From a bacterium (GTDB lineage: Bacteria; Planctomycetota; Planctomycetia; Planctomycetales; Planctomycetaceae), in the NCBI GenBank assembly GCA_016124895.1, contig WGMU01000006.1, positions 1 to 64,000 of the forward strand: DNA of 64,000 nt, read 5' to 3'. The notes below the pieces were generated by a model that had not been told where the DNA came from, did not search any database, and worked only from the letters and a program-made list of their open reading frames with translations. A program made the position numbers and the translations under genes. This document shows, piece by piece, positions 7,365 through 16,052 of this stretch (position 1 is its first letter; the number at the start of each line of letters is the position of its first letter).

Positions 7365-10063
7365 TCTCGTTCTCCATCGCCGCGGCGTTTGAGAAACGGT
7401 TTGCTCTCAACCACGGCGAGTATCAGCTCAGAAAAGCGGTACTCGTTGGGCTTCGTTTGTTTCAGAATGTCGTCTACGGCGCAACGGTCATAATACTCGA
7501 GTCCGCGACCGAGCGCGTAAGTCAGCATTCGCTCGCAGAAGACACGAGCGAATTCTGTACTGCGGGTTTTGAGGATTCTGACGAGTTCGACCGGCCCGCT
7601 GAACGACTGCCCGGCCGCCAGCTCGCCACTCGCGTCGATCGGTCGCCCGTCGTCCTTGTCCCGCCAGCGTCCAATCGCGTCGAAGTTTTCCAGACCGAAG
7701 CCGATGTCGTCCATCGTCCGGTGGCACGCAGCACAACCTGGATCGGCGCGGTGCTGTTCGAGCTGTTCCCGCAGCGACGCGTTGGGTTTTGCCTTGCGGG
7801 TCTCTTCGAGTTCCGGCACGCCGGGCGGCGGTGGCGGCGGTTCCTTGCCGAGGATGTTTTCCATGATCCACTTGCCGCGTTTGACTGGCGACGTGCGGTT
7901 TGGATTCGATGTCAGCGTCAGGATGCTCGCGTGAGTCAGCACGCCGGTTCGCTGATTCGGGTTGAGCGAGACGCGCTGCAATTCGTCGCCTTTGATGCCA
8001 GGAATTCCGTAGTGCTGTGCGAGCCGCTCGTTGACGAATGAGAAATCGGCATCGAGAAAATCCAGCACGCTGCGGTCGTCGCGCATGATCGCTTGAAACA
8101 GAGCGAGCGATTCCTCTTTCATCGCCGCGCGCAGATCGTCGTCCCATTCCGGGAAGACCGCCGGGTCCGGCGACAGCTCGTCGAGCGACCGCAGGTTGAG
8201 CCACTGTTCGGCAAAGTTGTCGACGATCGCCAGTGACTTTTCGTCCGCCAGCATCCGCCGCGTCTGCGCTTCCAGGACTTGCGGCTGGTGGAGTTCGCCG
8301 CGTTCGGCCAGATCGAGCAGTTCGTCGTCGGGCGTGCTGCTCCACAGGAAGTAGGACAGCCGCGACGCGAGTTCAAAGTCGGTCAGGCCGCGCTCGGCCA
8401 TCGGATCGTCGGGATGCTCGTCCGATTCGACGCGGAACAGGAACGACGGCGAGACAAGCACGGCCTGCACAGCGAGCTGCATTCCCATTTCAAACGGCTC
8501 GCCATCGCCGACGACGATCTCGACGATGCCCGCGTATTTCTGCACTTCGTCGTCATTCGGCAGTCGGCGCAACGCGCGGCGCAGAAACGGGCGCAGTGAC
8601 TTCGCGGCCGAGTCCCGCACACTCAGTCCACTGTCCTGCGGCCAGTCGAGGATGAAACGACTCAGTTGTTCTTTCGCCTGCGGTTTGATGACCTCGACAA
8701 AGCCGACATACAGATTGCGGTCTTTGGGTTTGCCGACGTCGTTCGTAAACGCGACGGCGATGCGGTGCTCGCCGCGCGGCAGTGGCACCGATATTTCGTG
8801 CTTGCCCGGCTTTTTGCCTTTCACGTCGAACGTGTGAACGGCCTTGCCGTCGACCCGCAACTCCATCTTTGACGGCTCATCGCCCGCCGGGTCCTCCTTC
8901 GCCCGGATCACGAACCCGTACTCGCCGGCAAACGGAGCGTCGTACTGAAAGAACAGCTCACCGTTCCAGGGCATCGTCCAGTAATCGCCTGCCAGGTTGA
9001 ACTTCGACTTATTCTGGAGATCGCGGCCGGCGAACCGTCGCGTGCGTTCCTTTTCTGAGTACACCGGCAGCGCATCCCGAGCGACGGCCTCGGCGGCATC
9101 GAGATACTTCTCGAGGAGCAGCGGCGAGAGCGACAACACGTCGCCGATATTGTCGAATCCGTAGCCGACGTCGTCTGACGGGAAGTTATCCGCCGGTTTG
9201 AAATCGACGCCCAGCAGATCACGCACCGTGTTGTTGTACTCAGCCCGGTTGAGCCGCCGGACGGTGACGCGGCCCGGATCGTCGATCAGGTCGCAGTCGA
9301 GATTGAACAGCGTTTTCTCCAGCCAGGCAGCGAGTTTCTCACGCTGCTCGGCCGGCGGCTGTTCGGCATCGAGCGGAGGCATGGCTCCGGTTTCGAGCAT
9401 AGCCAGCACCGTCTGCCAGTGCTTGCGGGCATCGCCTTTGATGATGTCCTGCGACGTCGCCTCAGCGTACTTCGAGAAATCCAGTCCACCCTGCGGATCG
9501 TCCGCGTTATGGCAGTCGCTGCAGAACTGGTTGACGAACGGCAGCATGTCCTCGCGAAACAGATCCGGCGGAGGCGGCTCCTTCGCCTCGACCACCGGAA
9601 TTCCAACACCGCCCGTCAGACCGGATGTGTTCGACGACGGCGCGAAAACAAAACACGCAACGGCCAGAACCAGCGAAGCAGCTCCGATCCCCATCAGCCA
9701 GCGTTGTTTCCCGACGAGTCGACTTCGAAGCTTGCGCGAGGACTTTGACGCTGTCTGCTGGCGAGTCCGCCGGCGCTTTTCCGTCGATCGCTGTCCTGCG
9801 GCTGTCTGCGGCAAACGTGCCGTCGACGCAGCAGGTTCAGGACGAGACGAAGCCGGCTTCGGAGGCGATCCGACTCGGTCTGCATCCGCGACCGGCGACG
9901 CATTTTTCTGTGGCAGATTTTCCAGGACAGGAGCCTCAGGCAATCGCAGCTTGCGCGAACACTCCGCCTGCGGGCAGCGCGTCACGCGACCGCCGTACTT
10001 CCGATCAACTTTGAAGCGGAAGCCGCAGTGGGGGCAGCGGACGGAAAGCAGTTCGCGCGGCAT
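7361..10063 (-). CDS. DUF1587/DUF1592/DUF1588/DUF1585 protein with zinc ribbon, TM and CxxCH
   Basis: This 900-residue protein combines several planctomycete domains. Residues 10-35 form a zinc ribbon (CPHC and CPQAEC). After a basic linker comes a transmembrane segment at about 122-141, then a cytochrome-like segment with CSDCH at 181-185 (haem-binding CxxCH). Next are DUF1587 (RLNRAEYNNTVRDLLG), a carbohydrate-binding-like beta region, DUF1595/1592 (FELASRLSYFLWSSTPDDEL), DUF1588 (RTGVLTHASILTLTSNPNRTSP) and DUF1585 (LTYALGRGLEYYDRC). A second CAACH motif lies in the DUF1588/1585 junction. Most relatives have a plain signal peptide, so the zinc ribbon and internal anchor would put the N-terminus in the cytoplasm and the haem region outside. 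It is coupled to the DUF1552 gene. Function is unproven, and a surface redox or polymer-degrading role is inference. Confidence 0.9.
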   Translation of the reverse strand: MPRELLSVRCPHCGFRFKVDRKYGGRVTRCPQAECSRKLRLPEAPVLENLPQKNASPVADADRVGSPPKPASSRPEPAASTARLPQTAAGQRSTEKRRRTRQQTASKSSRKLRSRLVGKQRWLMGIGAASLVLAVACFVFAPSSNTSGLTGGVGIPVVEAKEPPPPDLFREDMLPFVNQFCSDCHNADDPQGGLDFSKYAEATSQDIIKGDARKHWQTVLAMLETGAMPPLDAEQPPAEQREKLAAWLEKTLFNLDCDLIDDPGRVTVRRLNRAEYNNTVRDLLGVDFKPADNFPSDDVGYGFDNIGDVLSLSPLLLEKYLDAAEAVARDALPVYSEKERTRRFAGRDLQNKSKFNLAGDYWTMPWNGELFFQYDAPFAGEYGFVIRAKEDPAGDEPSKMELRVDGKAVHTFDVKGKKPGKHEISVPLPRGEHRIAVAFTNDVGKPKDRNLYVGFVEVIKPQAKEQLSRFILDWPQDSGLSVRDSAAKSLRPFLRRALRRLPNDDEVQKYAGIVEIVVGDGEPFEMGMQLAVQAVLVSPSFLFRVESDEHPDDPMAERGLTDFELASRLSYFLWSSTPDDELLDLAERGELHQPQVLEAQTRRMLADEKSLAIVDNFAEQWLNLRSLDELSPDPAVFPEWDDDLRAAMKEESLALFQAIMRDDRSVLDFLDADFSFVNERLAQHYGIPGIKGDELQRVSLNPNQRTGVLTHASILTLTSNPNRTSPVKRGKWIMENILGKEPPPPPPGVPELEETRKAKPNASLREQLEQHRADPGCAACHRTMDDIGFGLENFDAIGRWRDKDDGRPIDASGELAAGQSFSGPVELVRILKTRSTEFARVFCERMLTYALGRGLEYYDRCAVDDILKQTKPNEYRFSELILAVVESKPFLKRRGDGERE

Positions 10064-10386
10064 GGTTCAGTGAGCCGGTGACTCGGCAAAGGAAACAACG
10101 GAAGCATTTGATCTGGCGACGGCTGGCTTCAGCACCGCCGGGCAGGAGCGACTCGCGCAGGCGAGCCCGCGTCAGGCAGGACGATCAGGGCGGACCTGCA
10201 TTCTAATCAGGACAGGGAGGCTGTTCGCAATGCGTGACCACGCCTGTCTCTGATCGCACGCCAGTCTGTTGCTCTCACAATACCGCAAATCTGAAGGATT
10301 CAGTCGTCGACGACTGCGAGCCGCACGAACAGAAACCGGCCGCGGAAATTCGCATGATTGGTATGCGTCGCGGACAGCAATCGCAA
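10064..10386. other. intergenic, no feature seen
   Basis: This 323-base gap separates the MBL-fold gene 3' end from the start of the DUF1592-class gene; both are on the minus strand, so it holds the promoter region of the DUF1552/1592 pair's neighbour downstream and the terminator of that pair's upstream side. A short CTCGC/GCGAG stem near 10155 is the only structure noticed. I see no gene, tRNA or long repeat. Confidence 0.4.
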
Positions 10387-11172
10387 CTACTTCGGCAGCA
10401 CGCCGCGGGTGAGTTCTTCTTCCCATTCGTCGAGCAGCGGCCAGTCGACGGCGCAGGTGCCGAAGTCGGCGCGGTGCGAGTAGCGTTCGAGCCGTGCAAT
10501 GGCCTCGTCGAGCAGCGCGTTGTCTTTGCGGAACGGCGGACCGTGACTGGGCAGCAGCCATTCGACGTCGCTGTTCCGGATCCGTGCCAGCGACTCCATG
10601 AACTCCGGGATGTCCGAACCGTGATGCGCGTCGATGTTGCCCACGCAGCCGTCGCGGTAAATGTTGTCCGCGCAGAACAGCAGGTTACCAAGCCGGAACG
10701 ACAGCATCCCGATCGTGTGACCTGGCGTGTGCCAGACTTCGAGCTGCTTATTTCCGAGCTGCACGATGTCGCCGTCATCGATCGTCCGATCGAGTTCGAT
10801 CTTCGGCAGTTCGATCGAGATCTCCTGCGCCGAAATTTCCGCATAAGTGAAAATGCGGTCGCCTTCGCGCAGCAGTCGAGCCGCTTCGGGATGCCCGATT
10901 GTCTCCGCCGACGGCAGCATCTCCTTCGCGAGCTTCAGTCCCTGAATGTGGTCGACGTCCGCGTGCGTCGCGACCAGGTAGCGGCAATCGGCCAGCGAGA
11001 AATCCATTTGCCGGATCAGCTCAATGATCTCAGCAACGGTATCGCTGTAGCCGATGTCGATCAGCATCCATTCGGGGCCGTCATAAACGAGATAAACGCA
11101 GCAGCCCAGCCGCTTGCGTGCCTGGTAATTCATCTCGATGACGTTCGGAAAGATTTCAGTCCGCGGGATCAT
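10387..11172 (-). CDS. metallo-beta-lactamase-fold hydrolase
   Basis: This is a 261-residue MBL-fold hydrolase. The metal-binding signature is THADVDH (residues 69-75), followed by the later ligands in TPGHT and in FCADN, and a C-terminal SHGPP. The first motif is HxDxDH, with aspartate in place of the usual second histidine; a similar pattern is known from the ComEC hydrolase domain. There is no signal peptide, so it is cytoplasmic. Glyoxalase II-like, lactonase-like and nuclease-like members share this fold, so the substrate cannot be named. The gene lies 155 bases downstream of the epimerase gene on the same strand and may be read from the same operon, although nothing in its sequence ties it to sugar metabolism. 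Confidence 0.87.
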   Translation of the reverse strand: MIPRTEIFPNVIEMNYQARKRLGCCVYLVYDGPEWMLIDIGYSDTVAEIIELIRQMDFSLADCRYLVATHADVDHIQGLKLAKEMLPSAETIGHPEAARLLREGDRIFTYAEISAQEISIELPKIELDRTIDDGDIVQLGNKQLEVWHTPGHTIGMLSFRLGNLLFCADNIYRDGCVGNIDAHHGSDIPEFMESLARIRNSDVEWLLPSHGPPFRKDNALLDEAIARLERYSHRADFGTCAVDWPLLDEWEEELTRGVLPK

Positions 11173-11327
11173 TCCGCCGGGCTCCGCAGGGCAATCGGAA
11201 ACGAGGTCGAAATCGAGTACGCACTGTAAAAACTCCGGACAAAAGATGTACCGGAGTCAGGCTCGATTTTTTAAAGACCAGCCGCCACCGATCCGTCCTG
11301 CCAGTTTCCGCTGCCTCCGGTTCTCTC

Positions 11328-12896
11328 TCACGCAGCACGCGACAGGAACCGTTTCGTTTCCCGCAGCTCTTCTTCTGACCGGGCTCGCTCGAACTGCAGG
11401 ATGTTCGGACCTCCCTGCTGCAGCGTTTTCAGATTGCTGTAAACGGGGTCCTGCCAGTTGATGACTTTTCCAGCGCGAACGGCTTCCACCATTTCCCGCA
11501 CGCCTTCGTGCAGGTCGATGCTCGCTCTAAAGCCCAGCACGCGCTGAATTTTTGAGAAATCAACTCGGTAGTTGCGCGGGTCGTCGTTGTTCGTGATTTC
11601 TTCGACGAACGTGTCCGGCTGACACTCGGCAACAATCTGGCCGAGCTGCTGCAGCGTGTAATTCTGAGTGTGGTCGCCGACGTTGAAGACTTCGCAGCCG
11701 ACTTTTTCGAGCGGCGCTTCGACAGCCATCACACAGGCACGGGCGATATCGACCGTGTGAACGAACGGCCGCCACTGCTCGCCGTTGATGATTCGAATGT
11801 GTTTCTCGGTCACGGCCTGAGCACTGAAGAGATTCGCGACGAGATCGAACCGCGGACGGAACGACCAGCCATAGGCCGTCGCGAACCGCAGAATCGTCGG
11901 TTGAAAGATGTCGTCCGCCGTTTCCAGCAGCGCCCGTTCGGCATCGATCTTCGTTGTTGCGTAGAGCGAGACAGGATTGAGATCCGACTCCTCCGTGCGG
12001 ATATCTTCCGACGCTCCGTAGACGCTGCACGTCGACGCGAAGACGAACCGCGAGATGCCATCTGCACGGGCGAGCTGCGCCATCATTCGCGCCGCGGCAT
12101 AGTTCACTGCGATCGTCGCGTCTTTGTCGAGCGCGCAGGCCGGGTCTCCGACAATCGCGGCAAGATGCACCACGGCGTCGATATTCCGCAATGCCCGCAC
12201 GATATCCTCCACATTGCGGAAGTCGCCGGACATGATTTCCAGCCGCGGATGTCCCGCCAGAGACTGCAGCGACTCGTGTCCGAACATGCCCATATCGAGC
12301 ACGCGGACGCGGTAGCCCTTGTCGAGAAGCTGTTTCGTCAGGATGGAACCGATATATCCAGCGCCGCCAACAACCAGAACGTCTTCGACCTTGTCAGACA
12401 GGACCGACGAGCGCGGCTTGCGCGGCACAACTCGATAGTGCGACGTCAGCGACATGCTCGAATAGCGCACGGCGAAGATCGACACGCCCAGCAGTGACCA
12501 CGCCGGCACGGCGACTTCCAGCGTCGGTCCGACGCGACCCTGCCAGATACTGCCGATGACCAGATGTGCGGCCATGCCAATGCCGCATGCTTTGGAGATA
12601 TGAACCAGTCGCTGGCCGATCCGTGAACTTGGCAGCGGGCGATAGATGCCTGCCCAGGTCAGCAGGGCACCGGCTGAGAGTGCGAACCAGCCAGCGTGAA
12701 CGAGGTACGTCACCGTGATCTTACTGGCCAGTTGATTCACCGGGTCAGCAAAATCGAGTTCACCGCGGATCGCGAGCCGCAGCACGGCGGCCACAATCAG
12801 CACAAGATTCGCGACGGAAAAGTCGACGAGTGCTCGTACTCTGACCTGTCTCGGCGACGCATTGCCGAAAAGTTTCGACCAGATCGAATTGTTCAT
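11328..12896 (-). CDS. membrane-anchored NAD-dependent sugar epimerase/dehydratase
   Basis: This 522-residue protein has an N-terminal membrane part with about four hydrophobic segments (roughly residues 22-43, 62-83, 103-118 and 130-145). An extended short-chain dehydrogenase domain follows from residue 172. It shows the NAD motif GGAGYIG (177-183), the strand-end motif HLAA, the catalytic Ser/Thr region STCSVYG (288-294) and the catalytic pair Y312 and K316 (YATTK). It should act on a nucleotide-sugar such as UDP- or GDP-hexose as an epimerase or reductase. The topology recalls CapD/PglF proteins, but the soluble part reads like a GalE/RfbB-type extended SDR. It lies 86 bases downstream of a DegT-family aminotransferase gene, which supports a role in deoxy- or amino-sugar synthesis for surface polymers. 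Confidence 0.9.
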   Translation of the reverse strand: MNNSIWSKLFGNASPRQVRVRALVDFSVANLVLIVAAVLRLAIRGELDFADPVNQLASKITVTYLVHAGWFALSAGALLTWAGIYRPLPSSRIGQRLVHISKACGIGMAAHLVIGSIWQGRVGPTLEVAVPAWSLLGVSIFAVRYSSMSLTSHYRVVPRKPRSSVLSDKVEDVLVVGGAGYIGSILTKQLLDKGYRVRVLDMGMFGHESLQSLAGHPRLEIMSGDFRNVEDIVRALRNIDAVVHLAAIVGDPACALDKDATIAVNYAAARMMAQLARADGISRFVFASTCSVYGASEDIRTEESDLNPVSLYATTKIDAERALLETADDIFQPTILRFATAYGWSFRPRFDLVANLFSAQAVTEKHIRIINGEQWRPFVHTVDIARACVMAVEAPLEKVGCEVFNVGDHTQNYTLQQLGQIVAECQPDTFVEEITNNDDPRNYRVDFSKIQRVLGFRASIDLHEGVREMVEAVRAGKVINWQDPVYSNLKTLQQGGPNILQFERARSEEELRETKRFLSRAA

Positions 12897-12982
12897 TCTG
12901 GCGTCCCTGCCTGCTGGTTCCGGTCATTGATTTCTGCCGGCCTGACGATCCCTGTCATTAGCCGGACGTAAAGCGGACTGCG

Positions 12983-14254
12983 TCAGGCAGCCCGGTTGAG
13001 CGACGTGTCACCGCTGTCGGTTCGACTTTCCGCAGCAGTCCGCATCACTTTGCGGCACGCAGCAATAATGTCACTCATGTCGTCAGCCGACAGAGTCGGG
13101 TGAACAGGAAACATGATCGTGCGGCGGTCGAGATCCGCTGCGACCGGCAGCGGTTCAGCAGGAGCGAATCCCGCCGTCTCGATTGCCTGCTCACGATAAA
13201 TCTCACAGCAGATCCCGCTGCCACACGGAATTCCTTCCGCCTGCAGTGCCCGCACGATGTCGTCGCGAGTCCACTCGCCTGTCACCACGTCGTGAGCCAC
13301 GTTCACATAATACTTGTAGTAGCTGTGGCCGAACCTCGCTTCCGGCCGCACGACGTCCAGTCCGTCGATCGTGCTCAGGCCCTCATCGAGCACGGTCGCG
13401 TTACGGCGCCGGGCAGCGACCCACTGCGGCAGCTTCTTCAGCGCCAGCCGTCCGATCGCTCCCTGCACCTCGGTCATCCGCCAGTTTGTCCCGATCGATT
13501 CATGCAGAAACTTGAACACCGTATCGTGCTGGCGTCGGTAAACGGCGTCCCAGCTCTTGCCGTGATCTTTGAAACTCCAGGCACGCTCCCAGATCTCGGA
13601 TGAGTTCGTTGTGAGCATCCCGCCTTCTCCGGCGGTCGTCATAATCTTGTCCTGGCAGAACGAGAACGCGCCGATATCGCCGATCGAACCGACCTGCTTT
13701 CCATCGCAGGTTGCTCCGTGTGACTGAGCGCAGTCCTCGATGACAAACAGACCGCGTTCGCGGGCGAGGCTCATGATCGGCGCCATGTCGCACGGCCAGC
13801 CGGCTGCGTGAACGAGAATAATCGCTTTGGTTTTCGGTGAGATCGCGGCTGCGATCGTCGGTGCGGAAATGTTGCCGCTGACCGGGTCAAGGTCCGCAAA
13901 GACCGGTACTGCACCACGCATCGCAACAGCGCTGGCCGTCGCGACAAACGTCCGCGGTGGAACAATGACTTCATCGCCGGAGCTGATACCCAGCGCGACA
14001 AGTGCCAGTTCGATCGCGACTGTGCCGTTGGAGACGGCGACGGCGTGCCTGCACCCGACAAATCTCGCGAACTCGTTTTCAAATTCGCGGCATTCCTGGC
14101 CGGTCCAGTAGTTGACCTGCCCGGACTTCAGAACGTCCTGCACGGCCTGCAGCATCTCGTTATCGAAGACTGGCCATTGAGCAAACGGCTGCGATCGAAC
14201 CGGTGTCCCACCGTCTCGCGCGAGGCGATCAAAGTCCGCGAATCGAGTTCGCAT
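12983..14254 (-). CDS. DegT/DnrJ/EryC1/StrS-family PLP aminotransferase
   Basis: This 423-residue enzyme belongs to the sugar aminotransferase family, which transfers an amino group from glutamate to keto-sugar nucleotides. Family motifs are in order: GTVAIELAL (residues 77-85), VIVPPRTFVATASAV (97-110), the cofactor-contacting IEDCAQSHGA (172-181) and the PLP-binding lysine K203 in FCQDKIMTTAGEGG. C-terminal residues PVHPTLSADDM match the usual 'lPlhp.ls..d' ending. Length is normal to slightly long. It is the first gene of a probable minus-strand operon with the membrane-anchored epimerase. The exact sugar cannot be inferred. The nucleotidyltransferase and glycosyltransferases of such a pathway are not in this window. 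Confidence 0.93.
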   Translation of the reverse strand: MRTRFADFDRLARDGGTPVRSQPFAQWPVFDNEMLQAVQDVLKSGQVNYWTGQECREFENEFARFVGCRHAVAVSNGTVAIELALVALGISSGDEVIVPPRTFVATASAVAMRGAVPVFADLDPVSGNISAPTIAAAISPKTKAIILVHAAGWPCDMAPIMSLARERGLFVIEDCAQSHGATCDGKQVGSIGDIGAFSFCQDKIMTTAGEGGMLTTNSSEIWERAWSFKDHGKSWDAVYRRQHDTVFKFLHESIGTNWRMTEVQGAIGRLALKKLPQWVAARRRNATVLDEGLSTIDGLDVVRPEARFGHSYYKYYVNVAHDVVTGEWTRDDIVRALQAEGIPCGSGICCEIYREQAIETAGFAPAEPLPVAADLDRRTIMFPVHPTLSADDMSDIIAACRKVMRTAAESRTDSGDTSLNRAA

Positions 14255-14691
14255 GAGGAAGTCTCAGAGGTCGTCGGGGAGAGATGTGCGGATCAGAAAA
14301 GCACACGACAGGCCACATGAAAAGTGGCTGCCCAGCGGCCGTCGTGTTCAATTCGAGTGAGAAGAATTGAGGCTCGCCGGATTCCGCACGCCGCGCAGTT
14401 CGTCGCCAGCATTCAGAAATCCGGGGCTGGCTTATACCGCAGATTTGAAAATCGCAGCAATACGGAATCACGGTGCATGACGCGTCGATTCCGGGACGAT
14501 TCGATTGATTTCCGGGCTCAGAACGACGTCTCAAAACCTGCTGGATTCGGCGCGGATTTCCTACCGATTGCCTGATCCGCTGCGTTCTCCGTGGCGTATT
14601 GCCCGCCACTCACGACGACCGGAAACTGGCGCGGCCCCGGCATTCGATTGAGCAGAGTCTGTTCGCAGTCCTGGCCGCCGAGGAGAGTTCC
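14255..14691. other. divergent intergenic region
   Basis: These 437 bases separate the divergent DegT gene (-) and the membrane-protein gene (+), so promoters for both should lie here. I could not identify a convincing -35/-10 pair, an operator or a transcript structure. An open frame continues upstream of the plus-strand gene to 14599 but lacks a ribosome site and codes for a non-membrane leader, so it is treated as non-coding. Confidence 0.4.
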
Positions 14692-15669
14692 ATGAGCACT
14701 CAAGTCATGCACCGTCAGAGTTCCAGCGGATTGATGCGTCTGTTGCGGACCGTGTTTCTGACGCCGCTTCGCGTTGTTCTGTGGCCGCTGCTGGGAGTCC
14801 TGCGAGCGCTGCATCACCACTTTCTGGCATACCTGATCGGGCAGGTCACGCGCGATCGCAAACGCGTTTACCGGGTTCGGTTCGTCTGGTACGGCGACTC
14901 GATCTACCTGCATCCGATGATCTGGGGCAGCCTGCTGCTGTCCGCATTGACGGCGGCTGGATGGATGACCGCTGGCTGGGCACTGCTGGTCTGGTTCGTC
15001 GTGCTGTTTCTGTGCTACGTGACGATTCTCTACAACCTGGACGTCGTCCGCTGCGCGATCCTGGCCGTCAGTCTGATCGCGTTCTTCGGAATGGCGCACA
15101 TGACGACCGTCGAGCTGGCGTGGAATCCACTGACGATCGTCGCGGCTCACATCAAGCATCTGGACGCGTCGGTTTCGCCGGGATTCTTCATCGCGGCGGC
15201 TTACGTCTTCACGGCGTTGATTGCGGCGGAAGTCGTCTGGGCGTGGCTGTTCCATCGCGTCGAGATTGACGAGTCGTACGTGTACGAGCACCAGTTTCTG
15301 CGAGCGACGACGCGCGAGCCGATCTTCGCTCGCGGGCTCAAACGCGAGACTCGTGACATTCTGGAACTGCTGCTGCTGGGAGCTGGAGACATTCAGCACC
15401 GCACGCGAAAGGGGTTCAAGGCGTTCCGCAATGTGCCGTTCGCATCGCTGTGGCTGGGCACAGCTATCGACTCGCTGCTCGACTTCCGTCGAACGGGCGA
15501 GCTAGCCCTCAAGGACGGCACGGGCAGTGATGAGTCGTCGGACGTTCGCGTCTCGGACGCGAATCCGGACCTGGAAGCGGAGCTGGCTGACGAGGACTTT
15601 GACAGTGAAGGCAACGATGGCGAGGCTGACGACGCCGACGAGATGGACGATGCCGACGGCGTCGAGTGA
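14692..15669 (+). CDS. membrane protein of unknown function with acidic tail
   Basis: This is a 325-residue membrane protein I do not recognise. The ATG at 14692 is chosen because GAGGAG precedes it by seven bases. Four to five hydrophobic segments lie roughly at residues 19-40, 78-98, 100-124, 126-146 and 168-188. A charged cytosolic-type region follows with RATTREPIFARG and GDIQHRTRKGFKAFRN. The last 55 residues are strongly acidic (runs of D and E, for example DDADEMDDADGVE). No enzyme motif is visible. It precedes the gld-like ABC gene set by 383 bases on the same strand, but a palindrome-containing gap separates them, so a shared operon is uncertain. Confidence 0.75.
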   Translation: MSTQVMHRQSSSGLMRLLRTVFLTPLRVVLWPLLGVLRALHHHFLAYLIGQVTRDRKRVYRVRFVWYGDSIYLHPMIWGSLLLSALTAAGWMTAGWALLVWFVVLFLCYVTILYNLDVVRCAILAVSLIAFFGMAHMTTVELAWNPLTIVAAHIKHLDASVSPGFFIAAAYVFTALIAAEVVWAWLFHRVEIDESYVYEHQFLRATTREPIFARGLKRETRDILELLLLGAGDIQHRTRKGFKAFRNVPFASLWLGTAIDSLLDFRRTGELALKDGTGSDESSDVRVSDANPDLEAELADEDFDSEGNDGEADDADEMDDADGVE

Positions 15670-15684
15670 TCAAAGTAAAGCAGG

Positions 15685-15701
15685 GCGGACCGCCAGTCCG
15701 C
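15685..15701. repeat. short inverted repeat (GCGGAC / GTCCGC)
   Basis: Six-base arms GCGGAC and GTCCGC flank CGCCA. It begins 16 bases after the stop of the membrane-protein gene, so it could act as a weak terminator, but no T-run follows. It sits next to the longer palindrome at 15725. Confidence 0.5.
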
Positions 15702-15724
15702 TTCAGGCGTCTGGATCTGACTGA

Positions 15725-15751
15725 GTGGGACGGAATGCCATTCCGTCCCAC
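15725..15751. repeat. 27-base perfect palindrome
   Basis: The arm GTGGGACGGAATG is followed by one base and then its exact reverse complement CATTCCGTCCCAC, giving 13-base arms. It lies in a non-coding gap. Short REP-like palindromes of this sort recur in planctomycete intergenic DNA, so I read it as a dispersed repeat rather than a dedicated operator. It could also act as a transcript hairpin. Confidence 0.7.
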
Positions 15752-16052
15752 GGTCCGAGAACGCCGCGCGGCCTCGTCCCTGCCCTCCTCCTCGGCACTC
15801 ATGCCTCAGTCCGCGCCTCCCCCACTGGAACGCTCTTTGCTTTCGCGCAGAGTATCGAGCCGGCTGTCTGACCTGCCGGCTCGCTTTTCCTGTGGACCGA
15901 CAGACTGTTCAATGCTGCGCGCGCGGCGGCGTACTGGCAGATTGGCAGGTCTGGAGTGTCTGTACGCTCAAACTGGCAGACGCTGATCGGTATCATCCGA
16001 GATCCCGCCGGCTGGTTTTCCCACCTGTTTCTCTCACCCGGAACTGCACACG

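Larger units (their letters stand above)
15670..16052. other. intergenic gap with palindromes
   Basis: This 383-base gap follows the acidic-tailed membrane protein and precedes the GldA-like ATPase. It contains two inverted repeats, listed separately (15685-15701 and 15725-15751). No gene is supported; the open frames here are short and have no recognisable product. A promoter for the ABC gene set probably lies in the last 150 bases but is not recognisable by eye. Confidence 0.45.
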
